Source: Candidatus Latescibacterota bacterium
GTDB lineage: Bacteria > Krumholzibacteriota > Krumholzibacteriia > JACNKJ01
Direction: 5' to 3'
DNA: 64,000 bases
Assembly: GCA_020633725.1 (NCBI GenBank)
Contig: JACKDC010000003.1
Location: forward strand, 62,001 to 126,000
Shown: positions 33,779 to 43,300 of the stretch, one piece after another
Layout of the letters: every line of letters begins with the position of its first letter
How positions within the stretch are numbered: position 1 is the first letter of the stretch
The notes under the pieces: generated by a model
Databases searched by the model: none
Seen by the model: only the letters and a program-made list of their open reading frames with translations
What the model was told of the DNA's origin: nothing
Position numbers and translations under genes: made by a program

Positions 33779-36700
33779 ATGCGAAGTCACTGCAGAGCGA
33801 GACTGCTTACACTGCCCATCGCGCTGGTCCTGCTGCTGCTCGGAGTGCTTTCCGCCTGGGCGGCGGACATCACGCCTGCGCTCCAGACCCGGTTGCTCGA
33901 ACGCGCCGACGACGATGCCGTCAGCGTGCTCGCGATAATGAGCGACCAGGCCGACCTTCAGGGCCTCGACCGCCATCTCCGCCAGACCGAGGCAACGCGC
34001 GCGGAGCGGCACGAGGCGGTGGTCAAGGCGCTTCAAGCGTCGGCGTCGAGCCAGGCGGATCTGCTGCGCGCGCTCGAAGACGGGATCGCCCGCGGCAGCG
34101 TGGGCGGCTACACGAGCTACTGGATCACCAATGCGGTGGTGATCGAGGCGACGAAGGCCGAGGTCATCGCGCTGAGCGGGCGCGCGGACATCGCCAGCCT
34201 CGATCTCAACTTCCAGCCGGAGCTCATCGAGCCTTCCCTCGAGCCCATGCTTGACAACGGGCTCAACGACCGCGACACGATCGAGCACAACATCGAGACC
34301 ACCCGGGCGGACGAGGTCTGGAACACCTTCGGCGTCACCGGGGCGGGAGCGCTCGTGGCCAATCTCGACACGGGCGTCATGGGCACGCACCCCTACCTGG
34401 ACGAGAAGTGGCGCGGCTACGGCGGCGCGCACCCGGCCAGCGAGTGCTGGCTGGACCTGCTGCAGAACCCTTCGTCCACGCCCGAGGACTGCAACTCGGA
34501 CTACGGCCACGGCACCGTCACCATGGGGCTGATGGTGGGTCAGTCGGGCACGCACTACATCGGCATGGCGCCCGACGCGCAGTGGATCGCCTGCCAGGGC
34601 ATCGGGTCGAGCTACTGCCCCGGCTACCAGTACAGCTTCGACAACACGATCCTCGCCGCCTACCAGTGGTTCGCGGATCCGGACGGCAACCCCGCCACGG
34701 TGGACGACGTCCCCGACGTCGTGAACAACTCCTGGCGCCTGACCCTGGACTGCTATCAGGCTTGGTCAGGAGCGATCTACGGCGCCGAGTACGCCGGCGT
34801 GGTCACCATCTGGGGCGCGGGCAACGAGGGCTTCGCCAACAACGTGCCCGTGTGGAACTCGGTCGGCTCTCCCGCCGAGATCCCCTACACGCAGACCAGC
34901 ATGTTCGCGGTCGGCGCGGTGAAGACCTGGATCGACGAGTGGAACGACGGCATCTTCCCCCACCCGATCTGGGTGCAGTGGGCCGCGCCCCAGCAGGGCT
35001 CGAGCCGCGGGCCCAGCAACTGCAGCTGGGCCAGCGGCGGGCTGGAGATCAAGCCCGAGGTGGTGGCGCCAGGCGCGGGGATGGTGTCGAGCAAGGCCAA
35101 CGGCGGCGTCGGCTGGGCGGGCTCGGGCACGTCGCTGGCGTCCCCGCACGCCGCCGGCGTGATCGCGCTCATGCGCAGCGCGAACCCGGACATCCTCGTG
35201 GACACGGCGCGGCAGATCATCATCGATACGGCGCGCGACGAGGGAGATCCCGTGGGTGAGGACAACACCTACGGCTATGGCTTCATCGACGCCTACGAGG
35301 CCGTCCGGCTGGCGAAGCCGCTTCCTGGACCTTCGCTGAACAGCCCGGCCAATCACGCCGTCTTCTTCGCCCCGACGAACGTCACCTTGAGCTGGGCGCC
35401 CCTCACGGACGCCATGGCCTACCACGTCCAGATCTCGCGCAACGCGGCGTTCACCGATCTCGTCTACAACTGGAGCAACTGGACCACGTCCTACACCTTC
35501 ACCGATCCGGACGACGGCCTCTACTACTGGCGTGTTCGCGCCTACAACGACTACAACATCGCCGGCGAGTGGTCGCTGGTCCGGGACTTCAGCGTGATCA
35601 CCATCGTCTCCTGCCCGGTGCTGTTCAGCCACGACGGCAACGGCTACCGGGAGGAGAACCCGCTGCTGACGGCCTGCGAGGCGTCGAACTACCAGGACGA
35701 CGTGGAGGACTACTACCTCGTCGAGCACGCCAGCCCCGACGGCGCGGGCACGCTGCGCTTCGAGCTGCGCGAGCTCGAGGACGAGATCACCCGTCTTCAG
35801 GGACTCGAGCTGCTGGTCGTGGATGCCGAGGCCGGCGCGCAGGTCTCCTGCAGCGTCGACGGCCGCGTGTCCAGCTATCGCGCCACGGTGTCCCCGCTCT
35901 CCGCGGTGGATCACCAGGGCAGCGACGTGCTCGCGGCCCTCGCGGAGGCGGATGGCAGGCGCGTCCACTACGAGGGGCCCGGCAGCATCACGCTGCAGTT
36001 CGCGGCGGAAGGATCGGCGCTCGGCTTCAACTTCACCGGCGACCGCAAGCCGGACTGTCCGATCGAGCGCGGCGAGGACGGGCCCGTCATCGTCACCCAG
36101 GATCTTCGCGTCGAGCAGCTCGACGCCAACGGCAACTGGGTTGATCTGGGCCAGCTGCCGACGCGGGAGCACCTGACTCAGGAAACCGTGCTGCTCGCCC
36201 CCGTGGACGGACAGCTGACGGTTCGGCTGAGCTGGAAGCACAACTACGAGGCGGATCAGGTCATCGGCTTCGTGCCCACGGAGCGGGCGCCGCGTGTCGC
36301 TGCGCTCGCGGTGGACGCAGCGAACTTCCGCCCCGTGGACAGCGCCCGGGCGCGGGCGTGGAGTCAGGTCAGCGCCGAGCGTCCGCTGCTGCTGCTCAAG
36401 GGCGACGTCCTCGCGTTCAGCTTCGCCGACGCCACGCGGCCGGCGGAGGGCTGGGAGCGTCACTACGTGCTGCACGCCGCGGGCCGCTACGCCCCGGATC
36501 CCGACGCCGAGAAGCGCGCGAGCGCCTTCGGCAGTTCGCTCGGGGACAACTTCCCGAACCCCTTCAACCCCTCGACCACCATCAGCTACCAGCTGCCGTC
36601 CGCGCAGCGGGTGACGCTGGCCGTCTACGACGAGTCCGGCCGCCTGGTCCGCTCCCTCGTGAGCGCCACGCAGGCCGCGGGCCCGCACGAGGTGGTCTGG

Positions 36701-36805
36701 GATGGCCGCGACAACCGCGGCAGCAAGGTGAGCAGCGGCATCTACTTCTACCGTCTCGGCACCGACAACCAGGTGCTTTCGCGCAAGATGACGCTGGTCA
36801 AGTAA
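33779..36805 (+). CDS. Secreted subtilisin-like (S8) protease with C-terminal sorting domain
   Basis: This 1008-residue exported protease has a signal peptide (residues 1-29), an inhibitor-like propeptide (about 30-160), and the catalytic domain with Asp197 (VANLDTGVM), His244 (YGHGTVTMG), an oxyanion Asn region (VVNNSW) and Ser452 (GTSLASPHAAG). A fibronectin-like domain (about 515-605: LNSPANHAVFF...YYWRVRAYNDYNIAGEWS) and a long beta-rich region follow. The last 90 residues are the sorting module NFPNPFNPSTTISYQL...GIYFYRL, which in related phyla is removed on export. AAGGAGGAA precedes the ATG. Residues 33635-33778 of DNA hold no gene. Confidence 0.93.
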   Translation: MRSHCRARLLTLPIALVLLLLGVLSAWAADITPALQTRLLERADDDAVSVLAIMSDQADLQGLDRHLRQTEATRAERHEAVVKALQASASSQADLLRALEDGIARGSVGGYTSYWITNAVVIEATKAEVIALSGRADIASLDLNFQPELIEPSLEPMLDNGLNDRDTIEHNIETTRADEVWNTFGVTGAGALVANLDTGVMGTHPYLDEKWRGYGGAHPASECWLDLLQNPSSTPEDCNSDYGHGTVTMGLMVGQSGTHYIGMAPDAQWIACQGIGSSYCPGYQYSFDNTILAAYQWFADPDGNPATVDDVPDVVNNSWRLTLDCYQAWSGAIYGAEYAGVVTIWGAGNEGFANNVPVWNSVGSPAEIPYTQTSMFAVGAVKTWIDEWNDGIFPHPIWVQWAAPQQGSSRGPSNCSWASGGLEIKPEVVAPGAGMVSSKANGGVGWAGSGTSLASPHAAGVIALMRSANPDILVDTARQIIIDTARDEGDPVGEDNTYGYGFIDAYEAVRLAKPLPGPSLNSPANHAVFFAPTNVTLSWAPLTDAMAYHVQISRNAAFTDLVYNWSNWTTSYTFTDPDDGLYYWRVRAYNDYNIAGEWSLVRDFSVITIVSCPVLFSHDGNGYREENPLLTACEASNYQDDVEDYYLVEHASPDGAGTLRFELRELEDEITRLQGLELLVVDAEAGAQVSCSVDGRVSSYRATVSPLSAVDHQGSDVLAALAEADGRRVHYEGPGSITLQFAAEGSALGFNFTGDRKPDCPIERGEDGPVIVTQDLRVEQLDANGNWVDLGQLPTREHLTQETVLLAPVDGQLTVRLSWKHNYEADQVIGFVPTERAPRVAALAVDAANFRPVDSARARAWSQVSAERPLLLLKGDVLAFSFADATRPAEGWERHYVLHAAGRYAPDPDAEKRASAFGSSLGDNFPNPFNPSTTISYQLPSAQRVTLAVYDESGRLVRSLVSATQAAGPHEVVWDGRDNRGSKVSSGIYFYRLGTDNQVLSRKMTLVK

Positions 36806-36824
36806 ACCGCTCCGCTTCGCGGGC

Positions 36825-36855
36825 AAGGGGAGGAGCGTCGGCTCCTCCCCTTTCT
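36825..36855 (+). terminator. Intrinsic terminator of the subtilase gene
   Basis: AGGGGAGGAGC pairs perfectly with GCTCCTCCCCT across GTCG, followed by TTTCTT. Confidence 0.9.
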
Positions 36856-36871
36856 TCACAGTCCAGCCGCG

Positions 36872-38584
36872 TCAGAACTGAAGCGCCACCGCCTCGAAGC
36901 GCTCCACGTCCACCAGGCCCAGATCCGTGAGCTTGAGCTTGGGGATCACCGGCAGCGCCATGAAGCTCAGCGTCATGAAGGGCTCGGGCAGCGTGCAGCC
37001 GAGTGCGCGGGCGGCCTCGGCGAGCGCGGCCAGGCCCTCGGCGGTCTCCTCGATGGGCGCGTCGCTCATCAGTCCCCCCACGGGCAGGGGCAGCGCCGCG
37101 AGCAGCTGGCCCGACCCGTCCACGGCCAGCTTGCCGCCGCCGAGCTTCCGCATCGCCGCCACGGCCGCCTCCATGGCGGCGTCCGACGCCCCCAGCACGA
37201 TCAGGTTGTGCGAGTCGTGCGCCACGGTGCTGGCCAGCGCGCCGCGCGCGAGCCCGAAGCCGCGCACGAAGCCCAGGCCCACGTTGCCCGTGCCGCGGTG
37301 CCGTTCGATCACCGCCAGCTTCAGCAGGTCGCCGGCCGGGTCGGCAACCAGCTCGCCGCCCTCGCGCCGCGGCGACTCCAGCGCTTCGCCGGTGAGGAGC
37401 TGATCCCCCTGGGCGACGATCACGCGCACCCGCTCGCCGCCCCGGTCCGGGATCGCGAAGGGGTGCGCGGCCACCGCGCCCAGGTTCATGCCGCCCGGCG
37501 GCGGCTTGGGACCCGCGGCCGGTTCGCGCAGCAGCGCGCCGTCCTCGGCCACGAGCCGCCCGGCGTGGTAGACGCGCCGCGCGCGGAAGCCCTTCAGATC
37601 GTCCAGGAGCACCAGGTCCGCGAGGCGGCCGGGCGCGATCGCGCCGCGATCGCCGAAGCCGAAGTGGTCGGCGGCGTTCAGCGTGGCCATCTGCAGGGCG
37701 GTCATGGCGTCGAGGCCTTCGGCCACGCAGCGGCGCAGGAGATGGTCGACGTGGCCTTCATGCAACAGGTCGCTGGGGGTGCGGTCGTCGCTGCAGAGCA
37801 GCCAGCGGCGGCTGTTGGCGGGCGTGACGCCCCGCAGCAGCGCGGCCAGGTTGCGCGCGCTGGAACCCTCGCGGATCATCACCACCATGCCGAGGGCCAG
37901 CTTGGCCTTGGCCTCCGCGAGCGTGGTGCACTCGTGGTCGGTCTGGATGCCGGCGGCAGCATAGGCCGCCAGGTCGCGGCCGGCGAGTCCGGGCGCGTGG
38001 CCGTCCACGGGGCGGCCCTCGGCGGCGGCGAGCTTGGCCAGGACCTCGGGGTCACGGTGGATCACGCCGGGGAAGTTCATCATCTCGGCAAGGCCGAGGA
38101 TGCCGTCCTCCTCCAGCAGCTTGCGCACCCCCGACGCGCCGATCGATGCTCCGGCCGTCTCGAGATGCGTGGCCGGCACACAGCTCGGCGCCATGACCTC
38201 GAGGCGCAGGGGCAGGCCCCAGGCGGCCTGGAGCATCCAGCGCACGCCGGCCGCGCCGTGGACGTTCGCGATCTCGTGGGGATCCACCACCGCCGTGCCC
38301 GTGCCGCGCGGCACCACCGCCCGCGCGAACTGCCGCGGCGTGGCCATGCTGCTCTCCACGTGGATGTGCGCGTCGATGAAGGCCGGCGCCAGCACGCCCC
38401 TCAGCGCGTGGGTCTCGCGGCCCTCGTAGCCCTCGCCCAGGGCGGCGATGCGGCCGTCCACGATGGCCACGTCGGCGGCCTCGACCCTGCCCGAGAGCAC
38501 GTTGGCCACGCGCGCGCCGCGCAGGACCAGGTCGGCGGGTTCGTCCCCGCGGGCCACCGCGATGCGGCGGGCGAGGTGATCCAT
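36872..38584 (-). CDS. ade: Adenine deaminase
   Basis: This 570-residue amidohydrolase deaminates adenine to hypoxanthine. It has the metal site FIDAHIHVESSM, then GTGTAVVDPHEIANVHG, ...APSCVPATHLETAG, GLAEMMNFPGV, VDGHAPGL, IQTDHECTT and LCSDDRTPSDLLHEGHVD. The C-terminal adenine-deaminase domain shows VAHDSHNLIVLGASDAAMEAAV and ends LKLTDLGLVDVERFEAV. The ATG at 38584 has GGGGAAAG upstream. It is divergent from the aminotransferase gene with 87 bases between them. Confidence 0.95.
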   Translation of the reverse strand: MDHLARRIAVARGDEPADLVLRGARVANVLSGRVEAADVAIVDGRIAALGEGYEGRETHALRGVLAPAFIDAHIHVESSMATPRQFARAVVPRGTGTAVVDPHEIANVHGAAGVRWMLQAAWGLPLRLEVMAPSCVPATHLETAGASIGASGVRKLLEEDGILGLAEMMNFPGVIHRDPEVLAKLAAAEGRPVDGHAPGLAGRDLAAYAAAGIQTDHECTTLAEAKAKLALGMVVMIREGSSARNLAALLRGVTPANSRRWLLCSDDRTPSDLLHEGHVDHLLRRCVAEGLDAMTALQMATLNAADHFGFGDRGAIAPGRLADLVLLDDLKGFRARRVYHAGRLVAEDGALLREPAAGPKPPPGGMNLGAVAAHPFAIPDRGGERVRVIVAQGDQLLTGEALESPRREGGELVADPAGDLLKLAVIERHRGTGNVGLGFVRGFGLARGALASTVAHDSHNLIVLGASDAAMEAAVAAMRKLGGGKLAVDGSGQLLAALPLPVGGLMSDAPIEETAEGLAALAEAARALGCTLPEPFMTLSFMALPVIPKLKLTDLGLVDVERFEAVALQF

Positions 38585-38671
38585 GCTTTCCCCTTTCAAT
38601 TCAGGCGGACGCTGACTAGAATCCACCCATCGAGGCTAATCCCACGCCCCCCAAAGGACAAGAGTGTGCCG

Positions 38672-40084
38672 ATGAATCCCGTCGAACAGCGCGAACTGGA
38701 GGCCACCCTGCCGCCCATCCTGGGCTCGACCCATCCGGTGCCCCTGCTCGACGGCCGCACGGTGGACGGCATCTACTTCGACAACGCCGCCTCCACCAAG
38801 CCCTTCGCCGAGGTGAGCGAGTTCGTCAAGTCCATCGAGCCCTACTACTCGAACATCCACCGCGGGACGGGCTTCGACTCGATCTACTGCACGCACCTCT
38901 ACGAGGAGGCGCGCAAGATCATCCTCGCCTTCGTGGGCGGCAAGCCCGGCAAGCAGATCGTGATCCCGGTGCGCAACACGACCGAGGGGCTCAACCTGCT
39001 GGCCATGACCGTGGACTTCGACCGCGAGCGCGACGTGGTCATCACCAGCATCCTCGAGCACCACAGCAACGACCTGCCCTGGCGCGGCAAGGCCAAGGTC
39101 GAGTACCTGCCCGCCGACGCCGGCGGCCAGCTCGATCTGGACTACCTGGAGTCGCTGCTGGTGAAGCACGCCGGTGCGGTGAAGCTGGTGTCGGTGACCG
39201 GCGCGAGCAACGTGGTGGGCACCGTGACGCCCATCCATGCCATCGCCCGGCTGGCGCACGCGCACGGCGCGGAGATCTGCGTCGACGCGGCGCAGCTGCT
39301 CCCCCACCGCCGGGTGAACATGCTGCCCGAGGACGACCCCGGCCACCTGGACTACCTCGTCTTCAGCGCACACAAGCTGAATTCGCCCTACGGCGAGGGC
39401 GCGGTGATCGGCGACTACAGCCACTTCCAGGCGGCGGCGCCCTACCTGCAGGGCGGCGGGACGGTCTACTCGGTCGGTCTCGATCACGTGATCTGGGCGG
39501 ATCCGCCGGACAAGCAGGAGGCCGGCACGCCGAACATCTTCGGCATGCTGGCCATGGCCAAGGCGCTGCAGATCATGGACCGCTTCGGCATGGACCGCCT
39601 CGTGGCCCACGAGCGGCACCTGACGAAGCGGCTGCTGGAGGGCATCCGCGAGATTCCGCGCATCGCCGTCTACGGCATGAACGACCCGGACGACCTGGAC
39701 GAGCGCCTCGGCGTGGTGAGCTTCACCGTCGCCGGGCTGCACCACGCGCTGGTGGCGGCCATCCTCAGCTACGAGGGCGGCATCTGCGTGCGCAACGGCT
39801 GCTTCTGCGCGCACCCGTTGATCAAGCACCTCCTCAACGTGACGCCCGAGCAGGAGGCGGACTTCGAGGCCGCGATCCGGGCGGGCGACCGCAGCGCAGT
39901 ACCCGGCGCCGTGCGCGCGAGCATCGGACTGCACAACCGGCTCTGGGAAGTGGACCACCTGCTCGAGCAGCTGCGCGTGATCGCCGACGAGAAGTGGCAG
40001 GGCGACTACGAGCTGGACAGCCGCAGCGGGGAGTTCCGCCCCCGCGGCTACCGCTTCGACTTCGGCGGGCTGCCGCGCTTCTAG
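38672..40084 (+). CDS. Cysteine desulfurase-like class V aminotransferase
   Basis: This is a 470-residue fold-type I PLP enzyme. IYFDNAASTKPFAEV, HRGTGFDSIYCTHLYEEAR, ILEHHSNDLPWR, VSVTGASNVVGTVTPI, CVDAAQLLPHR and the Schiff-base Lys235 in FSAHKLNSPYG are the CsdA/SufS pattern. The active-site Cys region reads GGICVRNGCFCAHP with Cys377 and Cys379. It is about 60 residues longer than SufS, and no Fe-S assembly genes are adjacent, so it may mobilise sulfur for another pathway or act as a lyase on a different substrate. Confidence 0.88.
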   Translation: MNPVEQRELEATLPPILGSTHPVPLLDGRTVDGIYFDNAASTKPFAEVSEFVKSIEPYYSNIHRGTGFDSIYCTHLYEEARKIILAFVGGKPGKQIVIPVRNTTEGLNLLAMTVDFDRERDVVITSILEHHSNDLPWRGKAKVEYLPADAGGQLDLDYLESLLVKHAGAVKLVSVTGASNVVGTVTPIHAIARLAHAHGAEICVDAAQLLPHRRVNMLPEDDPGHLDYLVFSAHKLNSPYGEGAVIGDYSHFQAAAPYLQGGGTVYSVGLDHVIWADPPDKQEAGTPNIFGMLAMAKALQIMDRFGMDRLVAHERHLTKRLLEGIREIPRIAVYGMNDPDDLDERLGVVSFTVAGLHHALVAAILSYEGGICVRNGCFCAHPLIKHLLNVTPEQEADFEAAIRAGDRSAVPGAVRASIGLHNRLWEVDHLLEQLRVIADEKWQGDYELDSRSGEFRPRGYRFDFGGLPRF

Positions 40085-40255
40085 CCGGGGCGCACCCCAT
40101 CAACTGAAACATTGTGGCGGGGAAACGTCGTTAACCCGTCGCGCGAGGCCGCGTCGTTTCGTGGCGCGGCCCATCGCAACCCGTTGTCTCCCATTTCATT
40201 GCGCGGCCCCCTTCCGGCTATTTGGACTATCAGTTGTAGACTGTCACGCACATGA

Positions 40256-40269
40256 GACAGCGCGCTGTC
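40256..40269. promoter_or_regulatory. Perfect 14-base palindrome upstream of the beta-helix cluster
   Basis: GACAGCGCGCTGTC lies 7 bases before a -35 box; a half-site GACTGTC is at 40239-40245. It is a candidate activator or repressor site. The rest of 40085-40386 holds no gene. Confidence 0.5.
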
Positions 40270-40276
40270 GCCCATA

Positions 40277-40305
40277 TTGTAAATGTGTCTCGGATCGGTT
40301 ACACT
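40277..40305 (+). promoter_or_regulatory. Promoter of the first beta-helix protein gene
   Basis: TTGTAA (40277-40282), 17 bases, TACACT (40300-40305); it is about 80 bases upstream of the ATG. Confidence 0.6.
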
Positions 40306-40386
40306 CGACGCGTCGAGCCCCGGCCGGCCCTGCGCGGCGTGGGTGGGCGTCGACACCGCCGTGAACATCCGCATCGGGGGGTCACC

Positions 40387-43300
40387 ATGTTCGAGCGCAT
40401 GCGCGCCTCGGTCGTCCTCGTCCTCAGCCTCCTCCTCCTCACCCTCAGCCTGTCGAGCCACGCCGCCGTGATCACGGTGCCGGGCGACTACGTCACGGTC
40501 CAGGAGGCCGTGGACGCGGCCGCGCCGGGCGACACCGTGGACGTCGCCGCCGGCAGCTACGAGGAGCAGGTGGTGATCGCCAAGGATCTGCTGCTCCGCG
40601 GCGCGGGCGCCGGCAGCACGGTGCTGCTCTCCCCCGTCAGCCTGACGGCCTTCTTCAACTCCGGCAGCGACGACAACTACCCCGTCCTCTATATCCACGA
40701 CGCCACCGTGCAGGTGGCCGGCCTCACCATCGACGGCGCCGGCCGCGGCAACGGCAACAGCCGCTTCATGGGCGTCGCGTTCTGGAACGCCGGCGGTAGC
40801 GTGGCGGCCGCGGCCATCACCGGCGTGCGCGAGACGCCCTTCAGCGGCGCGCAGCACGGCCTCGGGCTCTACGCGGGCAACGACAGCGGCGGGCCCTACA
40901 GCCTGACCCTCAGCGACCTCACGGTGGACGACTATCAGAAGAACGGCGTCACCCTGACCGGCGCGGGCCTCGGCGTCGCGCTCAGCAACGTGAGCTGCGC
41001 GGGCGCCGGCGTGACCAACGTCATCGCCCAGAACGGCATCGAAATCGCCGACGGCGCCGGCGGCACGCTCACGGGCTGCAGCGTGAGCGGGCACCACTGG
41101 GATGGGGCGAGCTGGACGTCCACGGGCCTGCTGCTCGTCGCCGCCGCTCCCACCACCGTCACGGGCCTGGACGCCAGCGTGGACCAGGTCTGCGTCTACG
41201 CCTACGACAGCGACCTGAGCCTGGACGCCAGCACCATCCTGCACACGGGCGCCGATCCCGCCTACGACGGCATCACCGCCTGGAACAGCACCGAGTTCTC
41301 CAAGCGCGGCGGCCCGCGGGTGCAGCCGTCGCCGCTGAGCGCGCTCACGCCGGCCGGCGGCCGCGCGCTCATGACCGTCGCGGTGACGAACAGCACGATC
41401 ACCGGCCAGAACCGCCCCGGCGCCTGGGGCGTGGACGCCTACGTGGAAGAGGACGCGCTCGACCTGGACGTCCACGGCTGCACGATCACCGGCTTCGAGA
41501 CGGGCTGCTGGCTCGAGGAGGCCGGCGGAGCGCTCGACGCCGACTGCACGGACAACCGCATCAGCGGGAACGACGTCGGCGGCATGTGGTCCAACGCCAC
41601 GAGCCCCGTCGACGCGCGCCAGGTCTGGTGGGGCAGCCATCTCGGCCCCTACCACGCGGCCAACAACCCCGACGGCCTCGGCGACGCGGTGGAGGGCAAC
41701 GTGCTCTTCACGCCCTGGCTGGGCATGGGCACGCTCGGCCCGCTCCCGGCCAGCAGCGGCCCCATCAACTGCAGCGGCAGCGTGACCCTGGCCTTCCACT
41801 ACGCCCCCGACGCCGACACGCCGGCGCTGCGCGGCTACGAGATCACCGTCGACTCCGACTTCCGCCTGGGCTTCGGCGAGGCGGACATCGTCGAGGGCGG
41901 CGCGCTGGCTTCGGTGGGCGACCCCACCTTCTTCGACATCGTGGACAACCTGGACGGCACCTTCACCGTCTCCGGCGCGATCCTCGGCGCCACCGGCGGC
42001 CTCACCGACCCCGGCGACCTCTTCAGCGTCACCTTCCACGGCCAGGCCACGGGCCAGGGCGTGGTGACGATCCCGCACTACAAGCTGCGCGACCTGATGA
42101 ACGCCGACATCTACGCCACGCTGGCCGACGCCACCGTGGACGTGGACTGCACGCCGCCCGACGTGCCCGCGCTTTTCGCCGAGCCCGGCTACACGCAGGG
42201 CACCGAGAACACGCTGGACTGGTCGGACCAGAGCGCGAGCGGCGCGGTCGAGTACCTCGTGCAGCGCGCCACCGACGCGGGCTTCGGCACGGGCCTCGCC
42301 GACAGCGGCTGGATCCCCGGTCTCAGCTTCACCTTCACGGGCCTCGCCGACGCCCAGCTCTACCACTACCGCGTGCGGACCCGCGACGCGCTGGCCAACG
42401 AGTCCAACTGGTCGGCGGCGGAGTCGTCCACCCAGGACGACACCAAGCCAGTCAGCAGCGCCGGCCCGCTCTCGACCTACCAGGGCGCGCTGAGCTTCAA
42501 CGTCCCCTACACCGCCTCGGATGCGACCAGCGGCCTCGCCCAGGTCGAGCTCTTCGTGGACGTGGACGGCGGCGGCTACGCCTCGGCGGGCGTCTACACC
42601 GCGAGCCCCATCGCCTTCACGGCGGGCGGCGACGGCGTGTACAGCTTCTACACCGTGGCCGCGGACAACGTCGGCAACGTGGAGGACACGCCCGGCGGCG
42701 CGGATACCAGCACCACCGTGGACACCACCGCGCCGGCGGGGACCTTCGTCATCAACAGCGGCCTGGCCTTCACGAACAACCTCGCCGTCAACCTGAACAA
42801 CGCGATCACCGACGCCCACCCGCCCCTCGAGATGCGCTTCAGCAACGACGACGTCACCTACAGCGCCTGGGAGCCCTACCAGAGCTCGAAGGCCTGGACG
42901 CTGGCCGCCGGCGGCGACGGTCCCCGCGTGGTCTACGCGCAGTTCCGCGACGTGGTGGGCAACGTCTTCCCGACGCAGGATCAGATCGTCTACGACGCCA
43001 CCGCGCCCGGCCCGGCGGCGGGCCTGAGCGTGCTGCGCGGCCATCAGCAGGTGGAGCTGACCTGGACCGACCCCGGCGACGGCGACCTGGAGGGCGTCGA
43101 GATCTACCGCGGCATGTGGCACGACGCCGCGAACGCCTCCGCCTACCCGGAGTACGACGACCTTCCCGACGACGTCCTGCCCACCCGCCCGGCGAGCCGC
43201 GCCGCCGCCGTGGCCAGCCCCGAGTGGGTGCTGGCGGGCAGCGTGTCCGCCGGCGTGGGAACCTTCGTCGACGCCTGGGCGCCCCGCGGCTACTACTACT

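Noticed and set aside
37208..38671. Upstream extension of the cysteine-desulfurase-like gene across the adenine deaminase gene
   Set aside because: The extension is antisense to a clear adenine deaminase; the conserved part starts at the ATG at 38672.
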